Assembly: GCF_036884655.1 (NCBI RefSeq)
Contig: NC_088357.1
Coordinates: 4,021,001-4,085,000 of the forward strand
Length of the DNA stretch: 64,000 nt
Reading direction: 5' to 3'
Origin: Musa acuminata AAA Group
Taxonomy: Eukaryota; Streptophyta; Magnoliopsida; Zingiberales; Musaceae
In this document: piece by piece, positions 51,858 to 62,280 of the stretch
Position numbering within the stretch: position 1 is the stretch's first letter
How the letters are laid out: each line of letters starts with the position of its first letter
Program-made: the position numbers and the translations under genes
Notes under the pieces: model-generated
What the model was told of the DNA's origin: nothing
The model's input: the letters and a program-made list of their open reading frames with translations, nothing else
Database searches by the model: none

Positions 51858-51927
51858 CCTAATGGAGCCTTGTCATGTCATCACCAGCAGGCGCGCCTCA
51901 TCTCCTTTCTCATCCTTCTGTGCTCAT

Positions 51928-52446
51928 ATGGAAGCAGCCGGTGATAGAGAGCCGTGGGAGGCGGCCCTCGACGATGCAACGTTGGACGTGCTGACGGAGA
52001 TCGATGGCGCCCTTCAGATGGAGCTGTTGGACGACAAACACGGGGAAGAGGCCGACGACGACAGGCTCGGGCCGGTGATCCGGTCTCTCGAAGACGAGAT
52101 CTCCGCTGCCGCCGCCGCCGCCGGCGGTTCGGTAGCGGGTTGCAGCAATGGCGATACGATGCTGGAGTCGGGTCACCACCACGAGGACTGCGAGGACTGC
52201 AGACTGGACGACATTCTATCAGGTCCTGACAGCCATGGCTGCTCGACGTCGTCGACGTACCTCGTCGAGGACCCCTTTGGCTGGGTGGAGATGGAGGCGG
52301 CGGGCGTGGGATCTCCATGCAGTGACCTGGTCGATTGGTATGCCGACGAGTGCATCAGCGACCAGGTCGGGGTGGTGGGTCATGGCGAAGCAAGATGTCA
52401 CTCGACCTCGTACTACAGCGAGCAGTACACTTCCCTGTGGGAGTAA
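51928..52446 (+). CDS. Unrecognised acidic protein, 172 residues
   Basis: I do not recognise the family. The frame is GC-rich and clearly coding in base use compared with its AT-rich flanks, is preceded by a TATA box and has no intron. The product is strongly acidic and His/Ser/Ala-rich. It starts MEAAGDREPWEAALDDATLD, has a short poly-Ala run (residues about 52-60), a His/Glu/Asp/Cys cluster GHHHEDCEDCRLDD near the middle, then VEDPFGWVEMEAAG, SPCSDLVDWYADECISDQ, and a C-terminus SEQYTSLWE. The aromatic-acidic C-terminal motifs resemble the short conserved blocks seen in plant nuclear regulators, but that is only an impression. No signal peptide or membrane segment. Start 51928 is preferred over 51790 because of the TATA position. 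Confidence 0.7.
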   Translation: MEAAGDREPWEAALDDATLDVLTEIDGALQMELLDDKHGEEADDDRLGPVIRSLEDEISAAAAAAGGSVAGCSNGDTMLESGHHHEDCEDCRLDDILSGPDSHGCSTSSTYLVEDPFGWVEMEAAGVGSPCSDLVDWYADECISDQVGVVGHGEARCHSTSYYSEQYTSLWE

Positions 52447-52806
52447 AGACTAGTTAGACTCTTACGTACATGTAAAACCATATGTATATGTCTTACATTA
52501 CGGCAGAGTAGCAAATAAATCAGAAGGGGTCGTCTCCTATTTTGCGGTCGTTTTGGTGTAACAATGCAACTATTTAATCGCATCGGACGGTTAGGAGATC
52601 ATTTTCGACAAAACGATGGACTTTTAATCGCTAGCAAAAATCTGAACCATTCACTCGCATCGAACGGTCAGGAGATTATTCTCGATAGCTTAGGGAAATG
52701 TTGTGAATAAAAATGGGCTTTCAATTATCGGGCCCATGTGGCCCAACAAAAGAAAAGCCCTAATACGCAGACGCAATCAAGAAAGCCTTGTCGGTTTCCC
52801 TTTTGA
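52447..52806. other. Short intergenic spacer with a 30-bp near-repeat
   Basis: Contains two related blocks 77 bases apart: CGCATCGGACGGTTAGGAGA (52579) and CGCATCGAACGGTCAGGAGA (52656), each followed by an ATT-x-TCGA stretch. It probably holds the NOP2C promoter; no clear TATA box is seen. Confidence 0.5.
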
Positions 52807-52984
52807 ATGAAGAAAGCGAGGGCCGCTTCCTCGCTGTTGCTCCTTCGCCGCCGGAACCTGACGAGCGCCGCCCCCTCTCTCCAGGTTTCTCGCTGTCCTC
52901 AAATCCTACTCGGTTCTCTCTTCTTCTTCTTCTTGCATTCTTTCTTCGATCGGTGGCGGTCAAGAAGATGTAGTTTCCTTCCAG
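52807..52984 (+). other. Upstream leader/alternative first exon and 100-bp intron of NOP2C
   Basis: ATG 52807 opens 26 codons reading MKKARAASSLLLLRRRNLTS to AAPSLQ, ending at CAG 52884. GTTTCT follows. The segment 52885-52984 begins GT and ends CTTCCAG directly before ATG 52985. If spliced, the 26 codons join the main frame in phase and add a basic, Ser/Leu/Arg-rich presequence with no acidic residues. If unspliced, the same ATG makes an out-of-frame upstream ORF that overlaps the main start. Confidence 0.5.
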
Positions 52985-55900
52985 ATGGATTCTCCTTCAT
53001 CTTTTTCTCTTCCGCCGCCGGAGCGTTACATCTACAACCCCACACTTCGATGGAACCCAGAAGTCGAGGAGTACTTTAACGCGGCCTACGGAGCAGACCA
53101 CTTCGCCCGGATCTCCAAATCCCTAACGTAACTTCTTCGTCTCCTTCCATATCATCTCCCTGCGCTTTCCGAGCATACAGTTGTGTAGGGATATTGGAAT
53201 GCACGATATTATAAACCCGAGGCGATTGTCAATCACATGCCAAACTAGCGACCCTAGTTCAAGATTGATTAGTAAAGGAAGGTTTTGTTCTTGTGTGTCC
53301 TTTACAGTGACCAATTATCTTGAATCTTGATACCGTTAGACAATGTCTTTCTTGTAACTTATTTGTTTCAGAATTAGTATTATCTTCCATTCTTCTCTAT
53401 TTCCCGTGGGTTGCATGTAATTGAAGGTTGCTAGGTAGAATATGATTACGTTAGATCTTTTCTATGAGCATTTACACTGAGATTTTCCTTTACATAATGC
53501 CAGTTTCTTTTAGAGTGATCACATCTGCCTTCATCTGGTTTGGAGAAATTTTATTAACATATTTCAAGGAGATTTTTCACTCGAGTCATTTCAACAACTG
53601 CCTTCATTATTAGTCACTATCTTATGTATTCCGGTGTTAGAATATGGTGTCATTTCTCGCCACCAGGAAGACTGCTTGATTAGTAGGGTTGCCCGTATCA
53701 TCATGAGAGGAGTTGCAAATGCGAGAGACATGCCCTTTTGATTTTGATCTTGTAGAGAGTTCTACTGATTCTTTAATACTACAAAGATCTCCTGGCAGAT
53801 TAGTTCCCCTTTATGCTTAACACTTGAGAACTTGTGCTTTAATATGTCTCCAAGTTCTTTGGAGTTTCCCTGTGCGCTTTTTTTATAGTCATCTTGATAC
53901 GTTTGGACATTATTTTTTCTTCATTATTACTGGTCTTGTTCTCGACTAGCCATAATACTTCTTCAGAAGATGAACAACTGACAGTTTATTTTGTTTAGGC
54001 ACCCTTCTTCCTACTCTTGCATTCGTGTGAATACTCTGAAATCTACAAGTGAGGCAGTTATAAGGAAGCTAATTGCCATTCTCAATGAGAAAAGGCTTGA
54101 AAATGCTGCTGAAGGAGATGAGGTACCAAAAGAAGGAAGTTTGTTGGATTCTTCTATCCGTAATGTGATTGACTCAAGGTTGCTTCAGGATAATGATACT
54201 CCTATTGGAACATCAGAAAGCCCTTCCATTTGTAAGTGTCCTTATCCTGGTCTTGATAATGTTGTGTTTGTTAAAGGTTCGGGACCACATATGCTTCAGT
54301 ATGGTATTCAACCTTGCCAACCCATGAAAGAAGTAATTGTGAGTCGCAAATGTGCTGAGGCAGTTCTTCGTGGAGCACAGGTACTTTCTGAATATGGTTG
54401 CGGTGTTAGCAATGTGCTTGTTCTTGTCAATTAATAATTTGTCATATGTATTACTTGTTTAATTGCTTTCATTCTATCAGCGTTAAATCATGATGTTCAT
54501 TGCATTAAAATGGTTTTTTACTCTTTCAAGAATTGTAACCACAATCTGCTTCATGTTCTTTATTACTTGTGATTCTGTTCCTCCTATATCTTGTTAGCTC
54601 TCTCCATTTCCTGTTGATTCTTCCTCTGGTATCTGTTCAACATGTGTAAGTTCTAATTCAACTTCGGTCGTGGTGGTCTGAGAAATTTATACTTTATTTG
54701 AAAATTTTTACTTGTTTTATATTTGTATATTTATACTTATTGGTCAAGCCAACTCTTTTAGCCAGCTTCAGCTACACTGCTAGGGTTTTTCAATGATCAG
54801 GGGTATTACTTGATTATTGGTGATGGTTTCTGATATTTAATTTCTACTCGATCTACATATGGGTACTTATTGGTTTGTTCTGTAGTTGAACTTTAAATGA
54901 GGAACTTGCAGGTGAAACTATTCTTGATGACATGCTTCACAAGCCAGTATGATATCCTATCCCCTTTTACGAAGTTGTAACAAACTTGAACTTTCCCATC
55001 TGCCATCGTCATGTTTTTTTATTGTATATCCTCATTGATCCAAAGACCTAGTGATTCTTTTGCATTCTATCTCCATCTTTACTTTCTCCTCTAGTAAATT
55101 AATCTTTTTGTACAGATGGATTTACAGATATTCTTTGTACATAAATGAGCCACGTCAATTGATTTTTCTCTTGGATACTGTGATCAGTACCATCCTAATC
55201 ACTAATTTCTCGAAATGCAGCTTTAGATATTCATCTGTGCCAAATTAACTTTTTGGAATTGTTGTTTTTTCACTGCCAATTCACGTATGATTTCACATGC
55301 ATGTTAAGTAATTCCCATCGGCCACTCCATGTTTTAGTGTAGTTCTATGTACTGTTTTTTTTTTCCTTTTCATATTGGACAACAGATTCAATGTTTTAAA
55401 ATTCTTTACCTTTGAATTTTCTAGGCCATCTTTACTGGATAGAACTTTTTCTTTTTCTCTTCAAGTTACTCATCTAGCGATCACTTCTTTGCTAAAACTG
55501 ATTGCTGGTAATAATGTTATAATATGTTGGTGGGTTATGCAGCCTATGATAAATCTGTTTCAACTCAGATGTATTTTCCCTCGTGCTTTGCACATTTTAG
55601 ATGTACTTAATGCTTACTCTAGTTCTGAAATTCCCATACTTGGCTGCAGCCCTCCTTTGTTTAAAGCATTTCAAAGTTTGTGACGGTTTGGAATCGAAAT
55701 GTACTTTATAGGAAATTTATGAATTGAAGCAGTTGGAGTATAATGGTTTATCCACAGGTATATGTCCCTGGTGTTCTGGCTTGCAGTGCACATGTTGAAA
55801 AAGGGGATGTAATTGCAGTCTCAGTAGCTGTTGAGCAGCGTATGTCTGATGGTGGATGGGGTGTTGGTTTTACACGTGGTACTGTCCTACAAGGGTTGGA

Positions 55901-58900
55901 ATCAGGTAAGCTCTATCTTTTGATAGTTTAAAGCAAAGCTTTAGATACTGGTCAAACCAGCATGTATTGGCTGGTATTTACTGGCCTGACCAAGTAGTAA
56001 TGTTGAAATGTATAGCTTGATACTAGCAAAATGCCATTAATTTGAATTATTTTTATTATTTATTAAATGATACCAGTGGTGCAAGCTAGATATGACCAGT
56101 ACATCAATACCTTACCAATTTGATGGGTTGCTGAAACTGTGTTTGGACCAGTTTTAAAATCCTTGATTTGTTTATTTTGGAATTTAATAAATTACTTTTT
56201 AATCGTATACTTATTCTTTAACATAATATGCTAAAAGCATATCTTTTGTTCAGTGCCCACATTCTTTTCTTTACATATAGATGAAGGTGTCTCTAATTGT
56301 TAGTTATTTTCTAATGGACAATGTCAAAACACATTTTCCTTGTTCTACGTAACAACAAATTAAAAAATCTAGGCGTCAGAGCTCTGTTAGTTATTCTGTG
56401 TTTGGGAGTGTTGCGGAAGTTGCCTATAGCTTCAGATGCATAATTGTGCCAAATTGTGGGCCCGCTTCATTCATCTAGAAATTGTCCCATGTTATTATTA
56501 TCATTCTTGGTTTTTTGAAAAAAAAATCTTGGTTTGACAGGCCATATGTAATTATGAGGCATAATGGAAAATCGAGATGCAGTTTGATCAGTCTTTTCTT
56601 GCCATAACCAATCAGAAATAAGACCTCAGTGGGCTCAGGATATAGGGTCTGAACTTAGTATTTTGTTTGACCGAATCAATCGTAGACACTTGTTTGTCAT
56701 CAATGTTTCCAAAGCAACAACAATGTTGCTAAGTGCATGCCAAATCCATTTCTTATTTTAAGGAAAGAAAGATTTTTTACTTGGTTCTCTTGTTAGTCTG
56801 ATCTTAGCATCCGAATAATACTTATAGATTGAACTTTAGAAATAATTGCAAATATTCTCTTTGTTAGGACATCCTTTTTGTCTTATCTTCTTGTTTTATT
56901 GGCTTTAATGATAATATGCATTATGCAAGCCAAGAGCCAAGACTCTATAAAGCGCTTTGATGCTATTGTTTTGTCTCTGATTAATTGTCTTGGCTCTAAT
57001 GAAAGATAACAGCAAACTAAATTTAACACTTGGTCAGGGGTACATAATTTTGTAGGCTTCCTTTTCTCCTGGGAAAATAGTTCTTTCAGCAAATCTGGAA
57101 CTTGCTCCAGGGATTGACTTGAACTGGAGACCTAATAAATTTTAGTGAACTTCATTATGCACTTGTTGATTTTCTCTTTCTAATGGTTTAGGCTTGTAAT
57201 TTTACTGTTTTTAGTTGTATTTTTCTTCAAGATGCCATTAATGCTTCAAGATGCCATTAAGGCTCTAATGAAAGATAACAGCAAACTAAATTTAACACTT
57301 GGTCAGGGGTACATAATTTTGTAGGCTTCCTTTTCTCCTGGGAAAATAGTTCTTTCAGCAAATCTGGAACTTGCTCCAGGGATTGACTTGAACTGGAGAC
57401 CTAATAAATTTTAGTGAACTTCATTATGCACTTGTTGATTTTCTCTTTCTAATGGTTTAGGCTTGTAATTTTACTGTTTTTAGTTGTATTTTTCTTCAAG
57501 ATGCCATTAATGCTTCAAATCGACTCTAATTCATTGCCAATAAAAATATGATAGATCCCCATTATCATGAAAGAAATGGCCTGTATATTGGTCAAGGTAC
57601 TACTTCATTGTCAAGGGCTTCTATGTTCCGTGTTTCTGAAGGGATTGCTGTGGAGATGACTAATAGGGTATACAAGCTTCCATCCTTTTATGGTATGCAT
57701 TCACAGTGATGAAACTTTTGTATAATGTTTCTTTAGCAGCTATCTTTCTTATCTTCTAAGCTTATGTCATTTAGCATTTTATCAGAATATTGGATTTCAT
57801 CTGGCAGTCTTTCTACATGATCAAAAACTTAAAATTTCCCTATCCAGCAGTAAATATAACTGCTCATATCTGAAGCACAATTTTTTGACTTAACTGCCTA
57901 TGTATGAAGCATAAATTTTTTAGTGACTTTGATTGTCTATCTCTCTTGCTAGATGTACTTGAGGGCGAAATCTTTCTTCAAAACTTGCCCAGCATTGTTA
58001 CAGCTTATGTCCTAGGTATGAATAATGTCAAGTTTGTCAATGCTTCCTCTTTGCTTTTTTTTTGTGTGTGTTAATTTCGCATTTTTATAATTATTTTAGT
58101 TTTTACTAACATATTTTGTGTTGTTGATTTTTTTTTCCTAGATAATTTTCTTCAAGTGCATATACTGGGTTGACTGCATTTCTCTAAATAAGCATTTCAC
58201 TGTGAAGATATATTATATTAAGTATCTATTACTGGCTGAAGATAGCGTAATCGATTCAAAATAGAAATATAGTTCCTTATTAAAATAGTAATTTGTCTCT
58301 TAGATATTATTAAGTTTCATGCAATATCTTATGTATGGATGATGTTTCTTTTTAAAGCTACCCGATGGTTTATTTATTTATTTGTGTAACCTTTATCTGT
58401 TTGATGCATTATAGTACGTATTGGAATGATTGTTATTAACTTGGTTGGTTTTCTAAAAAATTGCAGATGAAATATGTACAAAAATAATCTTTTTTGCTGC
58501 AATCAATTTTGAAATTTTCATTTCCTATGGAGTTAAGTGTTTGCATATGTTACCTATGGATTTCTTAATGGTGCCGAAATAAATTAAAGTAGCAAATTTT
58601 CATTCTTTTTGGAAGGAGTCATGATAGCCAGATGGCAACAGTATATTATGAGTTACTTCAAATTATTTATGTTTATGGTTCAACACATTGTCTCTGGTTA
58701 TTACATATTTACTATATTTTGTATTTTATGATATTTCTTATAGTGCCTGTGTTGTTGGATACCTTAATTCTAAGTCTTCTGAGTTAATGTTTCTGTTTCT
58801 TAGATCCCAGAGAAGGTGAAAGAATTTTGGATATGTGTGCTGCTCCTGGAGGGAAAACGACTGCGATTGCAATTCTTATGAGGGACAACGGAGAGGTTGT

Positions 58901-61900
58901 TGCTACTGATAGATCTCATAATAAGGTAAAATCTGTTTTTTTTAATTCTTGAACCATTAACTATTGATTTCAGTTTAGACCATGTCTAGTAGCAACCTGG
59001 TACTGTAGATGAGCCTGCATTGGAACCATTCACAAAAGGGTTTATATTCGAGTTCATGAACTTAGTTCAGTGGCAACTTGGCCATCATAGATTAGATCAT
59101 AGAAACACGTATGTGGACACCAAAATCTAAATCTCTTGGACCCTGCAGTGCCGGGGTCCTCGTGCCCTTGCTGCTCCTTAGAGGTTTTTTCTTTAATCTG
59201 TTGCATAAGGGAGGACATTGGGTTCGAGTCATGAAAATGGAAACTCTTCTCTATATTTAGATGTAAGACTCCAAACATTAACCCTCCTCAGACCCATAAT
59301 GGTGGGACCCACATGGACTGATTATGCCTTATTTTTTTGTTTTGTAAGGGAGTAAGTGAGTAATTGAGTAACTATTGTGTGTTGTGACATCTTGTTGGTT
59401 AACTAGCCATATAACTCCTTTCGTAGCATATATGGAGGTTACCAAGATGTTAAAAAATATAGGTTAGAAGAGGCCTGGCTCCCAATCCAGGGGCCTCATA
59501 AGACTATATTTGGTTGCTATATTGGTTGGAACCAAGCCCTAATAAAGGGTCAAAGGTGACTCTTCTTCTAGAGATGCCTTTGGGGTCTATTCTGAACCGT
59601 GCAGGGCCCAATCAGACAATTCCTTGTGGTTCAAGGAGCTCACACCAATGATAGCTAGCATGGACCTTATTACTTATGATTATTGGCTAGGATCTGCCAA
59701 TGATTTTAATGGAACAATCTGTGTTTGTTTGACAGCCAACATGAGGATATAACTGAGCTATATTTGTTATATACTAGAACTGATTGACCCATCAACAGAG
59801 TTCCAAATGGGCAGATTTTTACCGCCATTAGATGATAGTGTAAGGATGACTACCGTACATCATTGCATATCATGTATTTTATGGTACCTGTTGATTTCGT
59901 AAGCTAACCTTTCCTTGTATCCTCTCTTTCGATATATTTGTAATCAATAGTATCTCCAAGCATAACATGCATATATTGCTTTCAGGTAATGGATGTTTTG
60001 AAATTGGCTGCTGAGATGGATTTAACTTGTATAAAGGCATATAAGCTAGATGCACTTAAATCTGTGCAAAGGACTAATGGAATGTTGTATTCTGAGAAAA
60101 CAGATTCCAACAATGATGAACCAGATATTGCAGCAGTAAATTCATGCTTATCTAGTTTTTCTACAGATGTTAAGATCAACATTGAGATGGAAAAATGCAG
60201 CATCAATGCTACACCATCAGAAACAGGTAAAAACTATCAAACACGTAAGGCATAGGAGCTTGTTCTTTTGTTTTCCAACATGTGCACAAGTCATCAGCTA
60301 TATGCATGGAGAATTATTCATTGTTCATGATTGTGGTCTAAGAAAGAGCTACTTGTGTTATTTATTGATCTTTAATGTAAATATCTTCTGAATGATTTTA
60401 TATACCAAGGAAAACACAATCTGGTTTTAGATGTGAAAAATCTAAAGGGCAAACAATGAGGAAAATACTTACCTTTTGAGCATCGTATCATCTTCTCTGG
60501 CATTTGGATGTCCTCTTTAGCCTGTTTACTGGTGATATCTGCCCAGAGGACAGACTGTATATTCCTCCATGTGTTATCTTGGTTGTTGTGTATGCTTCTT
60601 GCTTGCTAAACACCCTTAGTGTGAACTTGCTCTTAAATTGTTCAGTTGGTGAGCTGGATTGCTTTGGAATCACACAAGAAATGCAACACTGTTTCTTGTT
60701 GATGTGACTCGTGTTCTGTGCATGCAGGTAATAATCATGGTTCATAATTTCATAACGTACCGGCGTATTGAGCTTTGCTCGATACGGTACGGTACGAGCA
60801 TACCGAGCGGTACATAGGGCATACCGCTCGATACGTATATATATAATATAAAAATTAATATATAAAAAATATAAAAATAATATAAAAAATAAAGAAAGAG
60901 GCATTTGTTGCCTCGGCAACGTTGCCTCCTTTTCTTCTCGTCGCATCAGACGAGGAGAAGAACACGGTCTTCTCCTCATCTGCGACGTTCGGTGAAGACA
61001 TCGAAGGCCGCAGACGTCTCCAGCCTTCGGCCAAGAACGTAGTGAAGAAGAAGCCGAGCTGTTGCATCTTTGTTATCTTCTGGATCGGGATTGTCAAGGG
61101 AGGGCGGCGCCAGATCGAGAAGTGTCGAGGTTCTCCCAATTCTCCCTCTTCTCCCTTGACGCTTCTTCTTCTCTCACCGCAGCCAGGCTGATACCACTCG
61201 GTAGCGGGCAGCGACGGTAGAAATCAACTTTTACCGACCTATTTCGGGTGGTAACGGTCGAAATATCGACCGTTACTGCCCGATACAGTCCCGTATCGTC
61301 TGATACAGGGCTAGATCAACGGTACCGCTCAATACGGGCGGTATCATTGGGTATTGTAGTCCTTGGTAATAATAGGTGGACTTATGATGATAGTCAGCAA
61401 CAAACACTCCCATTTTTCAGTTATTCTAAATATATTTTAGCTTGCTAGATTACTGGAGCAGATTCTTGTTCTTTGTTGCAAATTTTTACAAGAAAATTGA
61501 GCATTTGGATCAATCACTTGATGATGTTCATTTCCTACCATAAGGTGGTTCTTGTTTTTATGCAACCAAAGTCGCATTAGTGGTTTGAATCTGAATGGTT
61601 CTTATAGGATATACATGCTTTGTTAATTGTGTACATGAAAAATTACTGTTAATACCAAGAATTAAATGAAGGGAATTGTATAAGGTGCTTCCTATGTGCC
61701 CATACAAGTCTTGTAAATTCCATAGGAGAAGGCTAGGTGAAATGATTCAGATTAGAGATATTTGGAGAGGAAGCTGAAGGCTAAAACAGAATTAGTGGAA
61801 ATGGTAAAAGAAAATATTATTTATATAGTCATCTAAAGATGCTATCAGAAAAAAAGTTCAATGGCTGAAAAAAGATCTTTGTAGGTAATCCAAATTGTTC

Positions 61901-62280
61901 AAGTACTGTTTTTTAACTCATTTATGTACGGTGTGTGTGTTTTTAGACCAATGGGCTAGTGTGGTTCTACTTGCTGAACTTATAAATTGTCATCAATAGA
62001 TTTCCAATGACCATAGTTAACAGACCTCATTTCCATCTAACATTTATAACCAAATCAATTTTATTTTGTAGTCAGTAATGGAAAGACAGATGGAAGACAT
62101 CTCAGCAATGCTGCCAAGAGGAAGAATGCACCACGACAGAGAAATGGACCAGGAAGAAATCAGTCCTTGGGTGGTAGGGTGGAAACTTCAAAAGGTTTCA
62201 TGCCTAACAGTTTTGATCGTGTTCTTCTTGACGCTCCATGTTCTGCCCTGGGCTTGAGACCTCGACTGTTTGCTGGGGAG
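52985..62280 (+). CDS. NOP2C: RNA cytosine-5 methyltransferase, NOP2C/NSUN6 type (partial, 3' end outside)
   Basis: SAM-dependent m5C RNA methyltransferase; animal NSUN6 methylates C72 of some tRNAs, and NOP2C is the plant homologue. Exons in the window: 52985-53127, 53999-54380, 55758-55905, 57555-57692, 57953-58015, 58804-58925, 59986-60226, 62072-62280, all in phase, about 482 residues. Order: N-terminal RYIYNPTLRWNPEVEEYF; PUA-like domain (KGSGPHMLQYGIQPC; SRKCAEAVLRGAQVYVPGVL; GFTRGTVLQGLES); LYIGQGTTSLSRASMFRV; SAM motif I ILDMCAAPGGKT; VVATDRSHNK; a long plant-specific insert of about 125 residues across exons 7-8; motif IV FDRVLLDAPCSALGLRPRLF. The donor at 62281 is clear, but no exon carrying motif VI (TCT with the catalytic Cys) is found before 64,000, so the gene runs off the window. 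Introns hold a MITE, a tandem duplication and repeat debris. Confidence 0.92.
55935..56165. repeat. Degenerate interspersed repeat in NOP2C intron 3
   Basis: Repeated CCAGT/ACTGG and GATACTGG-like words, such as TATTGGCTGGTATTTACTGG and ACCAGTACATCAATACCTTA. They suggest an old copy of the GTACC-rich element family common in introns of banana-type genomes, related in style to the element at 60736-61364. Boundaries are approximate and no ORF is present. Confidence 0.45.
56992..57520 (+). repeat. Near-perfect 269-bp tandem duplication in NOP2C intron 3
   Basis: Unit 1 starts GGCTCTAATGAAAGATAACA at 56992; unit 2 starts with the same bases at 57261. I read no mismatch over about 260 bases, down to GATGCCATTAATGCTTCAA. 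The identity implies a very recent duplication or an assembly artefact. It ends about 35 bases before the exon 4 acceptor. Confidence 0.95.
60736..61364. mobile_element. Non-autonomous DNA element (about 629 bp) in NOP2C intron 7
   Basis: The insert is flanked by an exact 9-bp direct repeat GGTAATAAT (60727-60735 and 61365-61373), as expected of a target-site duplication. The ends are imperfect inverses: ACCGGCGTATTGAGC near the left and, in reverse complement, ACCGCCCGTATTGAGC near the right. The ends are rich in GGTACGG/CCGTACC words, with an AT-rich run (60833-60890) and a GC-rich centre. The 9-bp duplication suggests a Mutator-like (MULE) derived MITE. Overlapping open frames inside look fortuitous. 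Confidence 0.75.

Noticed and set aside
51790..51927. 46-residue N-terminal extension of the acidic protein from ATG 51790
   Set aside because: The extension spans the TATA box at 51851 and has different base use; ATG 51928 is a better start.
59062..59235. tRNA-like A-box (TTAGTTCAGTGGC) and B-box (GGTTCGAGTC) words in NOP2C intron 6, suggesting a tRNA or SINE
   Set aside because: The two boxes are about 160 bases apart, no cloverleaf can be drawn, and no poly(A) tail or flanking duplication is visible.
60855..61191. Open frames in both strands within the intronic element
   Set aside because: They lie wholly inside the repeat element and show no transposase or other domain.
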